A stretch of 64,000 bases of DNA from Echinococcus granulosus (taxonomy: Eukaryota > Platyhelminthes > Cestoda > Cyclophyllidea > Taeniidae), in the NCBI RefSeq assembly GCF_000524195.1, contig NW_020170498.1, positions 67,775-131,774 on the forward strand, written 5' to 3'. Shown here one piece after another: positions 22,908 through 35,760 of this stretch (within the stretch, counting starts at the first letter, position 1; each line of letters opens with the position of its first letter). A program made the translations under genes and the position numbers. The notes under the pieces were generated by a model. That model saw only the letters and a program-made list of their open reading frames with translations. It was not told the origin of the DNA and made no database searches.

Positions 22908-24295
22908 ATGGCCAAGTTTGAGTCGATTGAGTCCGTTCAGAAAAGCATTGAATTGCAAAAGGGCTTATTGCAAACAACAGACGATTCTATCAAAAGAATC
23001 ACAGGTCGATCGCCTGACAATGGAAGGTTTGTTCTTATTTGTTGCTATGCTTATCCGATTTTTTTTTTTCATATTCTATTTCCCTTATGCAGACGCAATA
23101 ATCCTGATTTGTCAAGTGGACCTCCACGGCGCTTCGTTGCAAACGGTGCTCCACCTTCTGTCTTCTCCCGTCTTAATCCAAATTTAGGCAACTTTAGGGA
23201 ATCCAAATTTTCTCAGCTGGATAAGCCCGAGACTGATTTGCATGTTCGTACTTTGCTTGATCACTAAACAATTTGCTAATTTTGATCAATTTTTGTGCCG
23301 TTTACTTTTTACCCCTCTCTAATAACTGACTGCAAATTTTCGAAGGCATTGGGTGTCTAATTATTTGAGTCACCTATTCTTTTAAAAATGACTGCATTTT
23401 TAGGTTTCACTTCCCTCATCTGTTGTTCGGGTTGGAGAAAAGAGGTCTCGTTTAGATGCTATTAAGGAATACAACACTATGGATAAAGGAAGGTATGCTT
23501 GATTTTCCCCCTTATCTTGATTCTGACGTAAATTTATGTCTACCTTTTCCCCAGAGGCCGTCGAATGTTCGGCGTGTTGCAGGCAACCTTGACGCAATTC
23601 AAGGCTGAATCCAGTGGCGGTGGCAATAATAGTGAAGAGGCACGAAAGCGGCAGCGTCGTCAGGAAATCGAGTCTCGTATCGATGCTAAGGCGGCCGAAG
23701 AGAAAGCAGCAGCTCGTCAAGAGCGCGCTGATCTCTTTCGCCAGCGTAAACAACAGCAGGTTGAGCTGGGTCTTCTTCAGCAGAAAATGCGCATGATGCA
23801 CGAGGTAGGTTGTTGATTTTCGCGTTACCTTGTCTAGTTTGAAGATTGGAAGGAGGAGCAAATCAAAATGGTTGATTTCATCCGCACCGAGAACAACCCG
23901 CCAATTTTCTATCGCCCCAAGGGTGACAATCCCGAGAGTGAAACCCGCAAAAATGCTACCAAAGCCAAAATCATGGGTAAGTTTACAGGTTTTCCTTCGG
24001 TTGATCTGGTCTTCTAGAGCGAATTGAGGAACGTCGACGTTTCATGGAGGAGGAGTACGCGGAACTGGCGGCCGCAAGACGTCGACGCCTTGGCATAGCG
24101 GTGGAATCGGAGACGGTGCCTCCGCCTCCTCTTCCTGTTCCTGCTCCTGGTGGTGACCAGGCTTCGCCTCAGCGCTACGTCCATATCATCAAGAAGACCG
24201 CCGCCCCTCCCACGACTGCGGACTTTGAAGATCTTGAGGATGAGCCCGTGCTGATGGATGAGGAACCGGACCGCCGGATAGTTTCCCTGGAGTGA
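22908..24295 (+). CDS. PNN: Pinin (splicing/exon-junction factor)
   Basis: Pinin is a nuclear speckle protein that joins the exon-junction and splicing machinery. Six exons: 22908-23026, 23093-23243, 23404-23492, 23555-23804, 23838-23976 and 24018-24295, giving 341 residues with all phases joining. Family marks: N-terminal coiled-coil followed by ITGRSPD (human LTGRDPN), LPSSVV, RRMFGVLQATLTQFK (human RRIFGLLMGTLQKFK), a long charged coiled-coil rich in Arg/Glu, and FIRTENNPPIFYRPKG (human YIRTKTKPHLFYIPG). Human pinin has 717 residues and a long Ser/Arg-rich C-terminus; that part is absent, and the protein ends after a Pro-rich and acidic tail. Introns are 66, 160, 62, 33 and 41 bp. TBCC follows after only 143 bp. 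Confidence 0.92.
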
Positions 24296-24399
24296 TCTCC
24301 ACTCACCTATTATTCCCTCCTCTCCCTCATCATTGTCCTTTGTAATAAGAAAAACGCCAATTTTTATTCTCTCCGTCTTCTCCCTGCGTGTGTGAGAGT

Positions 24400-24438
24400 T
24401 TTAGTATGTGTGCTATCGGGGCTTTCTTGCTCCCGTAG
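24400..24438 (+). promoter_or_regulatory. Possible trans-splice acceptor before TBCC
   Basis: A pyrimidine-rich run ending in CCCGTAG is immediately followed by the TBCC ATG. In flatworms with spliced-leader trans-splicing, the leader is joined at such an AG; with pinin ending 143 bp upstream this suits a two-gene transcript. An ordinary upstream non-coding exon would look the same. Confidence 0.35.
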
Positions 24439-27400
24439 ATGGCAGACCTCGGAGGTTGTGGCGGAGGAATGCCGGCACAGCTGTTGGAGCGCCTCGCAGC
24501 GCGCGAGGCCCGGCGTAAGGCGGCAGAGACAACGACGACTGGGGCGCGGCATCGACGTGAAGCGGTAGGCGGGGATGTTCTCCTCCCGTCGCTCAGCCTT
24601 TCGATGGACCCGTCAGACGTAGCTGGAGGAGAAGTCGCATCAATTTTCATCTCGCCGATGCACAACACACCTACCTTCTTCCTCGAGCATATGGCTCGTG
24701 CTAAGAATCTCCTTCTGGGACGCATTGAGCGGTTAAGGGAGAGGTGTGCACTCACCGATGGTGCTCCCGAACCTGATGAACGAATCAAGGTAGGCACTTT
24801 TCCCGCCTTTACATCAATGTATTAGCCAAATTCAATCTAATACTCCGATTTATTTGTATTTACGTCCTTCAAATGTGTACTTCTGGGCTTTGCTTTCTGA
24901 TAGGTCCCATTTTAGTTCCTTTTTATTCAGGTTAGTCATCCTGTTATGACCTAGTTACCCCGTTCTAAACAGTTGTCTGCGTCACGGAAGTGTTCTTTTG
25001 CAAACATTCTTCCTACTTCTCATAATTGAATGTGGGTTTATTCTCCCTTAATCTAAGGTAGCTTATAGATTAAAACTCTGCCTCAAGTGGGTCAATTTTA
25101 GTTCCCTGTTTACTCGCCTTTGTTTTGATTAGATTTGGTAAAAACAGCGTATATTCGCGCCTACGCCACTCAAGTGCCCACATTTTTTAATAGGCCTTCG
25201 TCTTTAATACTATGACAAGAAGGAATCAGGGTCGCTTAAACAGCAAATGTTTAATTTTACGGGTTTAGTTTTCTTCTAATCGTGTTACTTCATTAAGTCA
25301 AAAAATATAGTTGCTCTAATTCAACCGCCGTATTTATCAAAGGCGTCAGGTTGGCACGGCTCATGTGGACGCTAATATTGCTAGAACAATCGCCTCGGAA
25401 CTAAAATTGGTTTGTTATAAAGCTTTCATTGGTGGATTGCCGATATTTTTCCATTCAATCAAAGTGTCCATAGTTGGTGAACTAATGGAAATTGCAATAA
25501 AACAACTCGTCATCTTTCGTGGTTTTTATTTCGTTTCATCAATAGAATTGGTGGAAAATCGGCTATCTGATATTGGCTAGGAGTTCCCTCGAGTCTAACA
25601 GGAGCATGCACTGGCTTTTGTGTTTTGTGCTAAAAGTAGTTTCCATTGTTTCTTTGTGATGACTGCTGAGGAAATTGTGTGCTTTCTGAAGGCTGGACAG
25701 TTATGACTGAGATGTGCCTCTATTTGTTACAACTTGGAGATGCACGAGAATGGCTTCTTCAGAAGGAGCCAGCACTAGCCAATCAGTAGTGAGAAGCAGG
25801 TGCCGTTCTTGCTTGACAATGCAAGACCTCTGACTGCGCGTCGCAAAACTGACACATAAGTGGATTCGCGCTTTGGTAATGCTTCAACAAATAAAACATT
25901 ACAAGATTTTTAAGGTTTTAATTCCTACAGACGAGAAAGCTGGCTGGAGCTGAGCGCATTTACTGGCAGCTTCCATATAAGTTGTAAAAATCTTTTATTT
26001 CTGAGGTGTGCAGTGTCTCATTCATTCACCTTATTTCTTCATGCCCTTACCTGGTTTAACCCACGGCCAGCAGGCTCTCAACTTAAGCCTATCATTAAAT
26101 CAAGGTAATCAAAGCTGCCTTTCCAGTTTCGTTCTTTTTGCTTCTAGTCGCTTGACGACCTGTTGGATCAAATCGAGGAGCTTCAGCGCTGGTTCACCGA
26201 ATGCTCTCCCTACCTTAAATCCTTCCATGTAGAACAGGCGCGTCAAGACGTTGATGTGAGTTGGCTGATTTTCCCATTTTAGAGATAGCCTCCCCCCTTA
26301 CCCCGAAATTCTATCTCTCATCATATTGCATTCATAAGTAGACATTCTTGATCCAAAACTAGTGTGAAATCCCTCGGATTTGTAGATGTAACTGTTGGTT
26401 CTTTTCCACTCTACAAAATAATTAAATCATGGTTTGTGCTATTGGGCTTTTCCCCGATGTAAGGAGGTGCGATAGCAGAGGTACCATTTAAAAATGGTTT
26501 TTAGGTAGTCTTATCCTATTAGTGCAGCATTCGGGAATGAATGCATCACTTTCAGACGGATCCTCCATCCTCGTTCATATAGAATTACTTGGTGTTATTG
26601 CTTGGGCTTTTTGGGACTTTTAATGTGAATGAGGTAAGGATTTGTTTACCCCAACATCAACTGTGAAAGTCATGGTAGAAGCCGAACAAATGGATGCTGC
26701 TTGCATGCAGACAAACGACTTGCTTTTCATTTCTTCCACGCCGTTGTCAGATTGTCCACTAAGTGGTAGACCTGTGCCAAAAGATGACCCTTGTAGGTAG
26801 ATTTTCCTTCAGCAACCGAACACATCCTTGGCTCATTTCCGAACGGCCCACCGCTCACTCGGCAGTTTAAAGGCACCCCTGTAGTTGGAATCGTCGACGT
26901 GCCTAGGATGAAGCATTTGTGGAAGAGGAATATGTACTTTCGACTAGCCAATCAGTGGAAAGCACGTTCTGTTCTAGGATGGCAACGCAAGACACCGCAC
27001 CTCTCAGGGCTGACACATCAGAAGACTCATACTTTGGGGTAGGCGGGGAGGAGATTGAAGTTCATCACCTCCTCGTGGTACTGGGGAATCGCGCAAGATG
27101 GGATGTGGCGTTCCACAGAAAAACTTGCTGTTGCAAGCCACTTTTCACCCGCTTCTTTATTACAGGAAATCAAGTCGCGCTTTCACGACGTTCGCGCCTC
27201 TGTGTTGCCCAAGAAGAAGTTTAAATTCGGCGCTGGAGGTGGTGCAGGCGGCGGAGCTAAGGCTTCCACCAAAAAAACGCCAGCAGTAACTACCTCTACC
27301 TCACCAGCCAAACAGACGCCCACTTTCTCCTCCCTCCTTGCTCCTGCCAAATTCACCCTTTCGCACCTCTCCCACCGCCACGACCTCCGCCTCCCCTCGT

Positions 27401-27882
27401 CCGCAGACGACGATGACGGGGAAAGTGCGAGCCTTCGTGACCAATCCCTCTGTCTCACCGATCTCGTTGATTGTGAGGTGCGCGTTACTTCGGTCTGCGG
27501 TAACTTGGTGGCCTCTCGCCTCACCGGCTGCACTGTCTACACCCTCCAACCCGTTGCGACCTCCGTGATGCTGCAGGATTGTGTGAATTGTCGCTTCGTT
27601 CTAGCCTGTCGGCAGTTACGGGTGCATCGAACACGCGGAACGCGATTCGACGTTTTTACCGCCTCTGCGCCGATAATCGAAGATTCTACGGACCTTTTAG
27701 TGGGACCGTGGAATGGTGGAAGAAGCACATCTGAGGTACTGGGAACAGTCAACCACTGGAAGGAGGTGCAGGACTTCAGCTGTCCTACGCTGGTAACGAC
27801 GAAGGCGTCTCAGTCACCGAATTGGAGTCCCCTGCCGGAGAATGAGTGGCTAAAGGAGGGGCAATTGGAGGCGGATTCATAG
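24439..27882 (+). CDS. TBCC: Tubulin-specific chaperone C (tubulin cofactor C)
   Basis: TBCC completes tubulin heterodimer folding in the TBCD-TBCE complex and acts as a GTPase-activating factor. Three exons: 24439-24789, 26148-26255 and 27166-27882; 391 residues (human 346). The N-terminal helical (spectrin-like) part includes LLERLAAREARR and the exon-2 helix DQIEELQRWF. The following VLPKKKFKFG matches the human LQPKKRFAFK junction. The C-terminal C-CAP/beta-helix domain has CVNCRFVLACRQLRVHRTRGTR, with the arginine after QL/H expected to be the catalytic finger, then IIEDSTDLLVGPWN, NHWKEVQDFSCP and SPNWSPLP. Introns are 1358 and 910 bp and contain a pair of related repeats. It neighbours pinin (143 bp) and lies on the same strand as alpha-tubulin. 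Confidence 0.92.
25774..25880 (+). repeat. Intronic repeat, copy 1 (TBCC intron 1)
   Basis: About 105 bp that match 26943-27041 in TBCC intron 2. Shared blocks are ACTAGCCAATCAGT, GCAAGAC, CTGACACAT and CTTTGG in the same order. Confidence 0.55.
26943..27041 (+). repeat. Intronic repeat, copy 2 (TBCC intron 2)
   Basis: Partner of 25774-25880 in the same orientation. The family is unknown. It may be a degraded short element or a local duplication. Confidence 0.55.
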
Positions 27883-28585
27883 AGTTTGGATATGGCTACT
27901 GATATTGATTATCAGCAGGGGGGTGATTTTCGCTAGGGTTTGTCAAATGTGCATCTCATGGGAAAAAAACCATTGGGTTTAATTTTGAGCATCTGTCGCC
28001 TATTTAAGGAAGAATAGATATGCAGAACAAGATCTGGTGTTTTTTGGGGTTTAGTGGTTGGGCCTTCCGGATAGCCGAGGAAGTAGATTGGGCTTGGGGT
28101 TAGGTTGTGGCGAGGTGCATCATCGGGTTGGGGTGGGTGTGGCGTGCTGTGATTCTACTCATTGGGGTCCACAGGGTTGTTGGTGGTGATGACGTTGGTC
28201 GAGATGTTGGTCGCAAGCGCTCCCGGTTTTGACCGCCGTGGGTTGTAGCTGTCGTAAGGTTATATCGGCACTGATTCGGCAAGCCATTATTAGGCCTTTT
28301 ATTAAATAAACAGTACAGCCAGGAAAAAGACGGGGGTTGGCGTAATTGTGGAGGTAAATAACCAAGTTCTTTTGAAATATGGATTTATGCAATTATATTG
28401 AATAGCCTTGACCTGCAACTAAACATTGAGCCCCAAACTTATATTTGTGGACTCAAGAGCTAAACTTATATAAAGCAGCAAAGTGGATTTTGGAAAGGTG
28501 ACTTTTTCGAGATAAAGTTGTTTATACTGTTCACAAGAGTTCGCGCGCTTCAAACCTTGTCCCGCATTGTCGATTTGCATTTAGA
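27883..28585. other. TBCC 3' flank and V-ATPase D upstream region
   Basis: 703 bp. A GT-rich stretch at about 28030-28260 gives minus-strand frames without meaning. The V-ATPase D ATG is preceded closely by CATTTAG, another acceptor-like sequence. Confidence 0.4.
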
Positions 28586-31500
28586 ATGTCCGGTGATGTA
28601 ATAAATGTTTTCCCATCTCGAATGTTAGTTCAATTAACCGCCTAATCGGCACTTTCAATTTGTCTATTTTCGGTGGCCCTAGATGCTGCCTTCTGTAAAC
28701 TCTGCGGTCTAACTTGAATTTTCATATCTCTTCAGGGCGCAAGCCACAATGAAGGCTCAGTTACAAGGCGCTCAACTTGGTCACAGTCTTCTGAAGAAAA
28801 AGTCTGACGCCTTAACGATTCGCTTTCGTAGTATTTTATCAAAAATCATAGAAGTAATTGGCGTTACATTTTGTCCTCGCGAATCACCCTTGATATAAAG
28901 TCTCCCGCTTCTCTTGTGTTCTCCTTCGTAGGCAAAGCAATCAATGGGTGAAGTGATTAGGGAGGCAAATTTCTCCCTTGCCGCTGTCAAATTTTCTTCC
29001 GCAGCTAATGTGAACCACTTGGTGATGCACAATGTTACGAAGGCACAAGTAAAAGTGAAGTTGAGCAAAGATAACGTTGCTGGTGTCAATTTGCCTCAAT
29101 TCGAAGTCTATTCTGAGGGAGCTGACAGTGAGTGTTCTGCTGAGTTCTTGCTTTTACCTCCAATTCTTGCTTGGTCGCACATTGCCATCCCTCCTCTGGT
29201 TTTTCCTCATTTTTCGATGTCTTAGTGTTTAGTTGTTTTTTTTTCATTCATAATCTTTGTTGCGTATTTCAGGTCTTTTAAAGCCTTGACTTCTACTTTT
29301 TTGAATTTTAACCTCTCTTATATGCCTTTCGCCCGAAGTTTCGTATGTGCTTCCCCGTCAACATTTCCTTCGTGTCTTCTAAATACCTCATGCCCTACAA
29401 GACCAATTTTTCGGGTCTCGCTGCATCACTTTCTATGATAATGACATCCTTTTATGCAGAGGAAAATAGACTGATTTCTCCATTTAAAACTTCTTGTGTT
29501 GTCTGTTGTTTAACGTAATACCGAGTATTTATCTTTAATTAGGTCTTAGGCACATTTCAGCCAGGTCTTTAGGTTGTCACCTTGGTTTAACCTAATAAAT
29601 TTCTTATTCAGAACTATTCATATTTTATCAAGGCACAGTTCATGATGTAGTAATTCTTCAATTTCTCTGATTTTATCTTTGCGGTTTTCTAACTGGAGGG
29701 TGTGCTATGTTTTCCCATCCCACCTCTTCTGCGGTTACTAACTATACATAAAATGTGAAGCCATTTTTCCATACTTAACAGGATCTATCTCCACTAAAAA
29801 TATGCAAGAGACAATAATGTTTAAAAGCATTATCATTACGAAGGTTAGATTCATCTCTGTGAGTCTCGTGTGGGCTCTTGTTGGTGTTGCTTACACCACA
29901 CTACTCGTTTCATAAGCTGATTGAATTGAGTAACACAGAAAAACTTCTATTTATCTTCGGTCTGATCCTGTCCCTCCGTTATGCATCTCAGCCCTCTACC
30001 TGGATTTTTCACTTTGTATTCTATCCCATGGCTGCATTCTAACCTCCGTAGTTTCCCAACTGTTCCCTCTCTAATGTGTACAACCTCTCATAGCTTTTTC
30101 ACAAACTTCGAATTTAGCGTTCGAATTAGCTCTTGCTCGTTTTGCAAGTTATCCTAATGACTGTCTTTCTTTTTTTCAATTCTGCCACCACAACCTTCCC
30201 TTGAGCAATTTAGATTTGGAGTTATTTAGTGTACTCCTATTGGTTCTTCCGTTGTTTCACTAGCGTTCAGTTCTCTGCCCGGATGGATAGCCTCAGATGC
30301 ACCAGATGTACTCGCATCCGGTGATTTTTGAAGGCTTAGAAGTTGCTCTGATCCGGTCCATTCTGGGCTCGCCCCTTTCTTTACTATTACGGTGACTGCG
30401 TAAAACTACTAGTCACCGGGACGTTGCTATAATGCCCCCTTTTCCCTTTCTCTTGTCAGTTCTTTTGTTTAAAAAAAAAGGTGTTTTTGAGTCAATTGTA
30501 GTAATCTTTCAGGCCACTCTCAATTCAACTAAGTTCATTTTATTGGGAGTCCAAGTCAAACCGGGACTTTGGGTTCCATATGTACCATATGCAATATTCG
30601 AGAGCAGGTATATCATGAATTCCGTGGGCCAGTCCAGGCGCATTCAGTCGGGATGGTATGCTGCGGTGGCAGTGCGGGCATACGTCGTCCTATTGAGGGA
30701 GCATTTTAAGCCCTACTGGCATAGATGTAAGGGGTGGGGGAGCGGAATCGGACAGTTAACCAGTTAAGCCGAGAACTTGCTTTATTCCGCTTTCTACGAT
30801 TAGCCAGGTAAAGAGCCAATCTTATAGGAAAGCGGGTGTTCTATGGCCTACAATGGAAGTAATAACGACTTCATGAAGGGAACAATAGTTTGTACAACAT
30901 TGCAAGAATTGGACGGAAAAGGGGACAAAGTGGCGCAAAAATCGGTCTCCATTACTGTTAGAAATTCGCGTGGCGGTGAATTTTTTTGTGACCAGTGGCG
31001 TAGAACCTGAGGATACACACCCGTAAGGAGGCCTAAGCGTGCACAATGCGATGATGGGATCCACAAAAGTAGTGTAAACCAGTCACAAGTTGTCAGCCCC
31101 ACTTCTCTGTGTGTCGGTAACCACCCCCATCCGATCGACACGCAGTCTGTCCTGCAATCATCCAAGAGGCTATTCGACCTGCGGCAACGGTAAGCACAAC
31201 AGTTTCACCCTCGGCCTGGAAATCCCCCTTTGACTTCAACCCCTTTCGTAGCCTAGTTTCAGGGTTTGCCCGAGGCTCGTTTGGTACCGTATTCACTGGT
31301 TTCTTGACCTGCTATTACAGTATCCCCTTGTACGATCCCAATTCCAGAGCAGGAGGCTAATATTGTCTTTGTTACCTCGACGCCGTATTTTTTTCTGTTT
31401 GAGTCGCCGCGTTTGATAGGTGATGGGAGAAGTCTTCGGGATATTACTTGCGACCTTCTTTTCCTCTGCACTGTAGCCTACGAGCTGACGGGTTTGTCTG

Positions 31501-32290
31501 GCGGTGGTCAGCAGATAGACAAGTTGAAGAAGGCCTATGCCAAGGCGGTGAAACTGCTAGTCAATCTGGCCTCCCTACAGACCTCCTTCGTCACTCTTGA
31601 CAAAGTCATCAAGGTCACCAATCGCCGCGTCAATGCCATTGAGCATGGTGAGTCTCGGCCGGAAGTATAGGCGGCTTTACCACTTTCACTCGGGATTGCT
31701 AACTTGTGCATTTCCATTTGTCGGTCCAGTGATAATTCCGCGGCTTGAGCGGACAATCGCTCACATCATTCAGGAGTTGGACGAACGGGAGAGGGAGGAG
31801 TTCTACAGGTCAGTTGCATTTAACGCTCGACTACATCAGATCTTGTTGCTCCTAATTCGTACGTAGTGTCATTTAATTGGTCTGTAGTACTACTTGTACA
31901 CCAGAACGGAACTTTGGACACAAATCAGCCATGTCTTTATCAGCGAAACACTTCCACTATCTGGCACTCATCCCTTTATTAATTCACCCATTCATGGGAC
32001 GATTTATTGGCGATCTGCCCATTTTGGACCTACGCATTCTTCCATCTGAAATCGCTCTTTTTGTTTACTTTTTTATTTCACAAGCCTTGTTCTCAATGGT
32101 TTTTGATTGTATCTGACTTGGCCTTATTCCTCCGTCCAGACTGAAGAAAGTGCAAGACCGGAAGAAGCGCCTAAAGGCCCAGCACGATGAAGAATTGCGC
32201 CTTGCTCACATCGATCCGGAAGCAGTGGAGAATCAGAATATGGTGCGAAACCTCCTCGTGGATGACGATGCGGATCAGATTCTCTTCTGA
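28586..32290 (+). CDS. ATP6V1D: V-type proton ATPase subunit D
   Basis: Central-stalk subunit D of the V1 sector, which turns inside the catalytic hexamer and couples ATP hydrolysis to proton pumping across organelle and plasma membranes. Six exons: 28586-28623, 28736-28853, 28932-29127, 31477-31647, 31730-31808 and 32140-32290; 250 residues (human 247), all phases joining. Family signatures: [100 protein letters not shown] and [15 protein letters not shown]. The protein is two long helices, as in the family. Intron 3 is 2349 bp and holds no supported gene, but see the finding on a possible NUDT14-like relic. The C-terminus is acidic, as usual. Confidence 0.95.
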
Positions 32291-32954
32291 CCTGTTCAAA
32301 CCTAATCTGGTTTCGTCCGCCACCAGCTACCTTCACCACAACCATGCATAATATTGACGGCTTTTTTTCCTTCCCTTCTTTTGATCTCCCTCTCTTCGCA
32401 TTCCCCTCCGTTGTACTAAGTCAAGTAGACCTCTTTCTTGATCTATTCGTGTGTGGTGGCAGGTGGTCCATACGCTGGACCCGGGGGTAGGGTGGTTGCG
32501 TTGGCCCCGTCCGGTGAGGCAGTCCAGTGGTGGTGGCGCTTGCGTAGGCCTCGATGCACTGCCGGTATTTACCGCTCGATGTTTGTAGCCCCGTCAGGAA
32601 ATAATTTTAGCGTTTGGGTTAAGGTTCTCATGAAAAAATCATAGGGCTAGTTGTGAAATTCGCGTAGTAAAAAGAGATGTAAGTATTAATTTATGGCTTG
32701 GGAACAAATGATATCGGTTTATTTCTCACATGTGGAATAGTTATAAATCAATGAATAAATAGGGAATATGTCCATATCACATACTAATAATTTGGCATGT
32801 ATCTAATTTACTTTGCACTAATTTGATAAAAAATTCGCTTTAAACCTTAAAGTCATAAGATTTGGAGAAATTTATTTCACTAATTCACTGATTTGTTACT
32901 ATTGTTCCAAATAATTTATAGCGGTAGCTCAACTTTTAAAATGCTTGTTTTCTC
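32291..32954. other. Between V-ATPase D and alpha-tubulin
   Basis: A short GC-richer piece (about 32450-32600) is followed by a strongly AT-rich piece (about 32650-32940). No gene was seen. Confidence 0.4.
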
Positions 32955-32994
32955 ATTGGTTGAATTGCCCTGATACATGTGTCGTTCCACCAAT
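32955..32994 (+). promoter_or_regulatory. CCAAT-type elements of the alpha-tubulin promoter
   Basis: ATTGG at 32955-32959 (CCAAT on the other strand) and CCAAT at 32990-32994, the latter 25 bp before a TATA box. Such pairs are NF-Y-type sites; binding is inferred. Confidence 0.45.
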
Positions 32995-33018
32995 CAGTGA
33001 TGGATACTACCGTTAGCC

Positions 33019-33026
33019 TATAAATA
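33019..33026 (+). promoter_or_regulatory. TATA box of alpha-tubulin
   Basis: TATAAATA, 65 bp before the ATG. Transcription is expected to begin about 33050. Confidence 0.6.
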
Positions 33027-33090
33027 TGTCCGCGCTTCCGGGTTTCTTCATTCGTTGTTCGTGAGCCTGCCGTTTGCCGCGTTCTCGAAA

Positions 33091-34524
<1,434 letters not shown>

Positions 34525-34599
34525 ATCTCCCCAGTTTTGGTACTTTTTTATCATAAATCGCGCTGATAACAATTGCTAATACAACTGCCCCCTGTCGTT

Positions 34600-35760
34600 A
34601 CTTGCTCGGTGTCTTCGTGTTGGTAGCTGGCCTGGTCTGGGGGATGCACTTGGGCTCTTGGCTGTTGGGTTGCCTGCTCGGTGGTAGTGAGTCACCGCGG
34701 CGGTCTGCTCGAGGACACTCGGGGGGTGGGGGACGGAGACGTTTTCTCCGGCTGAGTCAGCCGCAGGCCTTGTGGGGAGGTGGCGGTGTCGGGTTTCGCG
34801 GTCTGTTGGTGGGGCCGTGCGAGCCGCGTTGGTGTCCCTGTTTGGGCACGGCGCCGGAGGCTCTGCGCGGCGGTGGTGCGCACTGTGAAACAGCGGAATA
34901 CCCCCGAGAAGTTTTGGGTCTTCGGGTGATTGCGTTTTCCAGTCTCAAGCCGCGCTTGGGTCGAGTTGGCGTGCCACTGCCAGGGCTATCGGGTTCGGTA
35001 GCCTGGGGACCGTCAGGTTCTAGGCTGACGTGACCTTTGACCTTCATTTCGACTTCGTGACATCGTTGTTATCACCGGGGGAAAACTACTACCTACTATT
35101 GACGAGATGGGCCAAAAGGTTACTGGTATGACTAGGGAAGTCCACACCGCGGAGCGCAGGTGCAGCCCCTCCGGTTCCAACTACCCATAGCCACGCGAAA
35201 TCGCGACTTCCTCCGGGCAATACCAAGAGGGATTAGGAAATTGAAACTCTCGCGCTCCAATTTTAACGCTGTTCTAGTAAATTTATCCCACCGGGGATGG
35301 GGCGATCTCAGAAAGCGAGTTCGTCTGCCAATAGCAGATAAGGCAGTTTAGGTCTGATGTCTGCCTTGAGGTACCACAAAGGCGCGTTTGGGTACCGCTC
35401 CCACATCCCACTGACCGCCCACTTCACCGGCCACGATTCTGCCTTAAATGCCTATCCCACTCCCCTGGACTGTCTGCTAAAGCCCACTTAAAGTGTTTAA
35501 CAGGGCGGCAAACAAGCCGCCTCTTTCGTCGATATCCCATTTACCACCTCCCCTCTGGCCTTGACACTTGTGCGCGCGCGGGGGTTGGAGTTAACCCCGA
35601 ATGGCGGTTGGGTGGTCCACACAGCCACACACGAGTGTGTAAACAGGGTGCCAGCTACCGTGCGTGTAGGTTGACAGGCAGGCAACATCGCCTAACCTAG
35701 CAGGCCTTGTATCGAGCGGTCAGCGCGTGCGCGGCGCGCATGACCTCCCAGTTGTCACCC
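34600..35760. other. GC-rich stretch downstream of alpha-tubulin
   Basis: About 1.1 kb markedly richer in G and C than its surroundings, with many CpG. Long open frames occur on both strands (143 codons on + at 34602-35033, which opens with TTG, and 96 codons on -), as expected when stop codons are rare. No domain, signal or splice logic supports a gene. Confidence 0.4.

Noticed and set aside
30565..30740. Possible inverted old LTR copy in V-ATPase D intron 3
   Set aside because: Only a few short scattered matches to the reverse LTR; not better than chance by eye.
34602..35033. 143-codon frame in the GC-rich stretch
   Set aside because: It opens with TTG, and high GC makes long frames likely on both strands. 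No conserved feature is seen.
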